Source of the DNA: Patescibacteria group bacterium
GTDB lineage: Bacteria; Patescibacteria; Microgenomatia; UBA12405
DNA length: 64,000 nucleotides
Reading direction: 5' to 3'
NCBI GenBank assembly: GCA_023380755.1
Contig: JAMCSD010000003.1
Location: forward strand, 1-64,000
Part shown: positions 60,866 to 64,000 of the stretch, one piece after another
How positions within the stretch are numbered: position 1 is the first letter of the stretch
How the letters are laid out: each line of letters opens with the position of its first letter
Notes under the pieces: generated by a model
Database searches by the model: none
What the model was told of the DNA's origin: nothing
Seen by the model: only the letters and a program-made list of their open reading frames with translations
Translations under genes and position numbers: made by a program

Positions 60866-62062
60866 CTAAAAGTTAAATTGACCGTGGTGATAGATGACTT
60901 TTGAAGAACCGTCAGCCAGAATAGCAGTCACCCGTCGATCGGTACTGGCGATGATGTCGGTATGGACAGCCGAGTGATTAAAACCAAGACGTTTCAAGAC
61001 GGCTGGATTAGCCGGGGGTTTCCCCCGATAACACTCTTGGAAAGACATGCCGACGGCAAGATGAGTGTTGCCATAATTACCGCCGTAATTTTCATCATAT
61101 AGTGTTTCGGCCATGTATCGATTGATGCGCGAGAAGCGCTTGTCGGTAAGGGAAAATTCACCGACACGATTAGCATTTTTAACGGCTAACATTTCCTGAA
61201 GGATCTTGTCACCATAAACGGCCTGGGCTTTTTTGATTTTTCCGGCAGCGAATTCTAGTTTAATATCTTTGATTAAGTGGCCGTAGCGGTATAAAGGCAG
61301 ATCAAAGGAGATAGTCCCTTCAGTAAAGCGGGCATCGGGTGAGGTAAATATTTCGAAACTGGGAATATTGCGGCCGCTACCGCTGACCCACCGGCGATGG
61401 GGACCAATTGCCAGCCACAAATCCGTGCCTTCGGCCTCGACATGTAGTTTATCGATAGATAAATTATTGAGATTTTTTTCGATAGCAGTCATCTTGGTAA
61501 AAACCGACCGCCATTGCCGAAGAGCATCAGGCTGGTCGAGGAAACAGGCGCGAACTATTTGCTGCCAACATTCCTCAAGAGTTAGCCCCGCTTCTTGGGC
61601 CATAGCTTCAGTGGGGTACATAGCTATAGTCCAGGTATAACGGCCGGCAGCTTCTTTTTTATTTAGCCAATTGATGTAAGGCAGACGGGTGCGGGAGCGG
61701 TCCATGATTTTTTTAGGATCAATGCCTTCCAGTTCGTGCTTGTTAGTTTCGGCAATTATGGTGATGGTATGATCGGCCTGAATAGCCCGGCCTTTCATAA
61801 AAGAGCGAGGGAAAAAGCGGATCTGTTCCGGATTAGCAAATTCAAAGAAATCGCGTTCCAAGTCGTTGGGCAGATATTGGATTAGGGGGTGGGCGTTGGC
61901 TTTTAAAACGGCTTTATTTAATTCGATTAAAAGAAGCTTGGCCGCCTCAGGAACCTGAAGGAAAACGACTTCCCCCGGACGGACCCCCCGACCGCTATTT
62001 AAAGCAAAGTTGACCAGAATATCGGCGTACCTTTCTAAATAGACAGGCTCCAAAGAAGACAT
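60866..62062 (-). CDS. Aminopeptidase, M29 family (PepS/AmpS-like)
   Basis: 398 residues, the usual M29 length. The N-terminal domain begins ERYADILVNFALN with GEVVFLQVPE. The C-terminal domain has EGTDLWLAIG, RNIPSFEIFTSP, the metal-binding GTISFDLPLYRYG-type strand and LYDENYGGNYGNTHLAVGMSFQECY with His and Glu ligands. These enzymes release N-terminal amino acids using cobalt or zinc. It starts 3 bases after the bactofilin-like gene. Confidence 0.9.
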   Translation of the reverse strand: MSSLEPVYLERYADILVNFALNSGRGVRPGEVVFLQVPEAAKLLLIELNKAVLKANAHPLIQYLPNDLERDFFEFANPEQIRFFPRSFMKGRAIQADHTITIIAETNKHELEGIDPKKIMDRSRTRLPYINWLNKKEAAGRYTWTIAMYPTEAMAQEAGLTLEECWQQIVRACFLDQPDALRQWRSVFTKMTAIEKNLNNLSIDKLHVEAEGTDLWLAIGPHRRWVSGSGRNIPSFEIFTSPDARFTEGTISFDLPLYRYGHLIKDIKLEFAAGKIKKAQAVYGDKILQEMLAVKNANRVGEFSLTDKRFSRINRYMAETLYDENYGGNYGNTHLAVGMSFQECYRGKPPANPAVLKRLGFNHSAVHTDIIASTDRRVTAILADGSSKVIYHHGQFNF

Positions 62063-62065
62063 AAG

Positions 62066-63199
62066 CTATTTTTGCCGCCATGCTAAATAGACGCTACCGA
62101 TACCAAACCAGGTCAGCAGAAAGGAAACAAACCAACCGACAACGGGTATTTGACGAACGACCGTTAAAATTAATAAGCCGACGATAAAGGCAAAATAAAG
62201 AGAACCCTGGTTGACCAAGAGGCGGCCTAAATAGACCGCAGCTGAGAGATCGGCGATGAAGACAAAAAGGACCCACAAAGGAACAAAAGTTAATGCCAGG
62301 GGAATACCGATTAAACTGATAAGTAGGACGAAAAAGATTAAAAAGGCCAAGAGAGATATGATGACTCCCCATTTCAAGCTTTCGCCCAAACCATTACTCA
62401 GAATGGCAGATGATTTTTCAAAAAAGCCCGGGAAGAGCAAAACAAAAAGACTTCCCATAATTAGGCTAATAATAAAGATAAATGCCCGAAAAACAGTGCG
62501 CATCACTAAAAAAGCGTCCCTAACCTGGACCGAACTGGGAGTGGAGACAGTCGGCAGGTCATAATTGATTTGATGAAATTCAGTTTTGCCTTTGACGACC
62601 GGAGGGAAAATGAGGCTTTGCTTACTTTGGTATGTGAGATCGCCCAAGATGGAAGCAGTAGTGGCTAGGGCAATGGTATTGCCGGTGAGGTTGGCACTGC
62701 CATTAACTTGGCCGTTAAGATGGATGGTTTGCGCCCAGGCTTGAAGATTTTTGCCAACAGTACCCGAATCAGTCAGGGTCTCGGCTCCAGCCAATAATTC
62801 ACCACTAATCGAGGCTGTGGGGGCAAAAGTAATCAATTGACCAAAAAGAGTAGAATTCTTGGTCACCTTACCGGAAACGTTCACGGTCTGGCCGGCCAAA
62901 CGTAGGTTACCACCGGTAAGATTGTTGATATTAATATTTTGACCGGCACAAATGATATCGCCAGTTACCGGACCGGTGACGGTAACGTTTTTACCGGCAC
63001 AAATCAGATCCCCATCAACCTTACCCTGGATGTTAACATCGTTACCGGAAACTACTAAGGATTCGTTAACTACTGATTTTGAATCGAGACGATATGAGTC
63101 TTGGGATTTGAACTGAAAAGCGGCTGCCGGAGCGGGAAGCAGTAACCACCCCGAGAACATAATCAGGCTCAGGAGCACTAATTTGGTCGTGTTTTTCAT
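62066..63199 (-). CDS. Bactofilin-like (polymer-forming) repeat protein with membrane domain
   Basis: About 377 residues. A signal peptide (about 1-26, ending APAAAF) is followed by a beta-helix-type repeat region (about 30-180) with repeated V-x-G-x-V-x-G-D-x-x-x-x-G-x-x-V units such as VDGDLICAGKNVTVTGPVTGD. Four membrane helices (about 215-375) follow. This is the bactofilin-like fold displayed outside with a C-terminal membrane anchor, a combination seen in many Patescibacteria. The open frame extends 45 codons upstream, but ATG 63197-63199 begins the signal peptide. Confidence 0.78.
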   Translation of the reverse strand: MKNTTKLVLLSLIMFSGWLLLPAPAAAFQFKSQDSYRLDSKSVVNESLVVSGNDVNIQGKVDGDLICAGKNVTVTGPVTGDIICAGQNININNLTGGNLRLAGQTVNVSGKVTKNSTLFGQLITFAPTASISGELLAGAETLTDSGTVGKNLQAWAQTIHLNGQVNGSANLTGNTIALATTASILGDLTYQSKQSLIFPPVVKGKTEFHQINYDLPTVSTPSSVQVRDAFLVMRTVFRAFIFIISLIMGSLFVLLFPGFFEKSSAILSNGLGESLKWGVIISLLAFLIFFVLLISLIGIPLALTFVPLWVLFVFIADLSAAVYLGRLLVNQGSLYFAFIVGLLILTVVRQIPVVGWFVSFLLTWFGIGSVYLAWRQK

Positions 63200-63239
63200 A
63201 AAATAATGATATATTATGTTCAGATAGATTACAAATACC

Positions 63240-63431
63240 ATGTCACAACCAAGAACCATACCTATCGACCAGTTTGCTGAGTCAATCCATCTAAATGCGG
63301 AACAAACAAAGGCCGTCAAGGAGTATATCGTCAACCTGCTCCTGGATAACCTGCGTCAGATGAAAGAAGAGTATAACCAGGAAATTGATACGGCCATTAA
63401 GAATCTTTCGGGTTATCCCGAACAATCATAA
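63240..63431 (+). CDS. Small soluble protein of unknown function
   Basis: 63 residues: MSQPRTIPIDQFAES, then two helices (LNAEQTKAVKEYIVNLLLDNLRQMKEEYNQEID). Charged and helical, without a membrane segment. No family recognised. Divergent from the bactofilin-like gene by 40 bases and overlapping the end of the C39-like gene by 35 bases. The composition looks coding, but it could be a chance frame. Confidence 0.5.
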   Translation: MSQPRTIPIDQFAESIHLNAEQTKAVKEYIVNLLLDNLRQMKEEYNQEIDTAIKNLSGYPEQS

Positions 63432-64000
63432 AGCAGCCAGAATAGACGTAAGGGAGAAGGACTTTGGTGGCACTGTTGATCCACAGGCCAGAGGTAACCG
63501 ACATACATGATTTGTGGAAACCAGTGGCAGTCAGCAAATAAGAACCATAGGTCCGATAATTATCGCGATAATCAGAATCAATGACCAATAAACCGGTATC
63601 ATCGGCTTGGGGTACAGTGACCCAGTGTTCGCCAAACCCCTCACCATCATAAAATTTAATCATAGTGGTTAAGGCGACGGAATGTTCATCAAGGTGTCGG
63701 GAGAGTTCCGAGGCATGATTGAGGTAGACGAGACTGGTGGTACAACCATAAACAGCTAGAACCTTTTCAATCGTATGGTCATCACCGCCTTCCTTGGGAT
63801 TGGCACCATATTTGACCGCTAAGTCAGAGATTTCTTGGAGGGTAACTTGTTTCCCTAATGCTAAAAGGGCATGAAAGGCAGCAAAGGCGGAACAGCCCCA
63901 ACCGGAAAGGTATTGAGTCACCGACTCGGGAGCGGTAGCCTGAGGTAAGTTATAAGGCAGAAAATGGACGTCCTGACCTTCCGTTAAGGCCCGGTTAGAA
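63397..64000 (-). CDS. C39-like (papain-fold) cysteine peptidase, 5' end outside window
   Basis: The frame is open from the right edge to a stop at 63397 (about 200 residues visible); a GTG at 63921 is internal, since coding-like sequence (LPYNLPQATAPESV) continues upstream. The likely nucleophile is in GWGCSAFAAFHALLALG, the His in GEHWVTVPQ, and the Asp in VIDSDYRDN. This is the C39-like pattern also seen at 28661. It may cleave or bind peptides; substrate unknown. Confidence 0.65.
   Translation of the reverse strand, partial: SNRALTEGQDVHFLPYNLPQATAPESVTQYLSGWGCSAFAAFHALLALGKQVTLQEISDLAVKYGANPKEGGDDHTIEKVLAVYGCTTSLVYLNHASELSRHLDEHSVALTTMIKFYDGEGFGEHWVTVPQADDTGLLVIDSDYRDNYRTYGSYLLTATGFHKSCMSVTSGLWINSATKVLLPYVYSGCFMIVRDNPKDS

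Noticed and set aside
1..64000. CRISPR array, insertion sequence, prophage or replication origin
   Set aside because: No regularly spaced repeats, transposase, integrase, phage structural genes, dnaA or DnaA-box cluster were found on reading.

Overview
The window looks like chromosomal DNA from a small-genome bacterium of the Candidate Phyla Radiation (Patescibacteria), most likely Microgenomates-like. That placement is inferred from gene content and not from a marker tree. The signs are AT-rich, densely packed genes with many 1-40 bp overlaps, a very large share of membrane glycosyltransferases, and a shortened UvrC. UGA is an ordinary stop: RF2 is encoded and several genes end in TGA. This argues against the UGA-to-glycine lineages. 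About 64 protein genes and one tRNA gene are visible. No rRNA, CRISPR array, insertion sequence or integrase was seen, and no gene-free stretch exceeds 300 bases.

Positions 1-21,260 form a surface-glycan region, nearly all on the minus strand. It holds multi-pass GT-C type glycosyltransferases, two large YfhO/PTPS-related membrane proteins, cytoplasmic GT2 and GT4 glycosyltransferases, two polyprenyl-phosphate sugar synthases and a Wzx-type flippase. Together they fit assembly of a lipid-linked glycan inside the cell, flipping, and further glycosylation outside. Sugar-nucleotide synthesis genes are absent. The first gene is cut by a TGA codon.

Positions 21,289-29,404 hold cell-envelope genes. 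They are a sortase-substrate-like DUF11 protein with its own consensus promoter, and an ftsE-ftsX-peptidase M23 operon whose M23 domain has its motifs in circularly permuted order. A LytR-CpsA-Psr protein, prfB, a membrane-anchored thioredoxin-like protein, a cyclophilin lipoprotein and a C39-like protein follow. Positions 29,439-43,697 are mainly housekeeping: typA, a HIT protein, secA, serS, lysS with an extra C-terminal tRNA-binding domain, greA with a structured leader, a sortase, an RSH (ppGpp) enzyme without ACT domain, and an archaeal-type tyrS. Positions 43,740-54,407 carry a GT2, the uvrC-uvrA-uvrB set, a stress-protein-like gene, a small gene split at an A9 run, and comM-yraN-dprA (DNA uptake and processing). 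Positions 54,482-64,000 hold a nucleoside-phosphorylase-like protein, another GT-C enzyme, tRNA-Glu(CTC) overlapped antisense by a PD-(D/E)XK-like gene, ssb, an FKBP isomerase, a GH18-like protein, an M29 aminopeptidase, a bactofilin-like membrane protein and an edge-truncated C39-like protein.

A recurring feature is a TATAAT-like box ending only 5-7 bases before the start codon of genes that head transcription units. This suggests widespread leaderless transcription. Best leads for follow-up are the permuted M23 domain beside FtsEX, the leaderless promoter pattern, the archaeal-type TyrRS, the LysRS fusion, the A9 frameshift gene and the nuclease-like gene overlapping tRNA-Glu.
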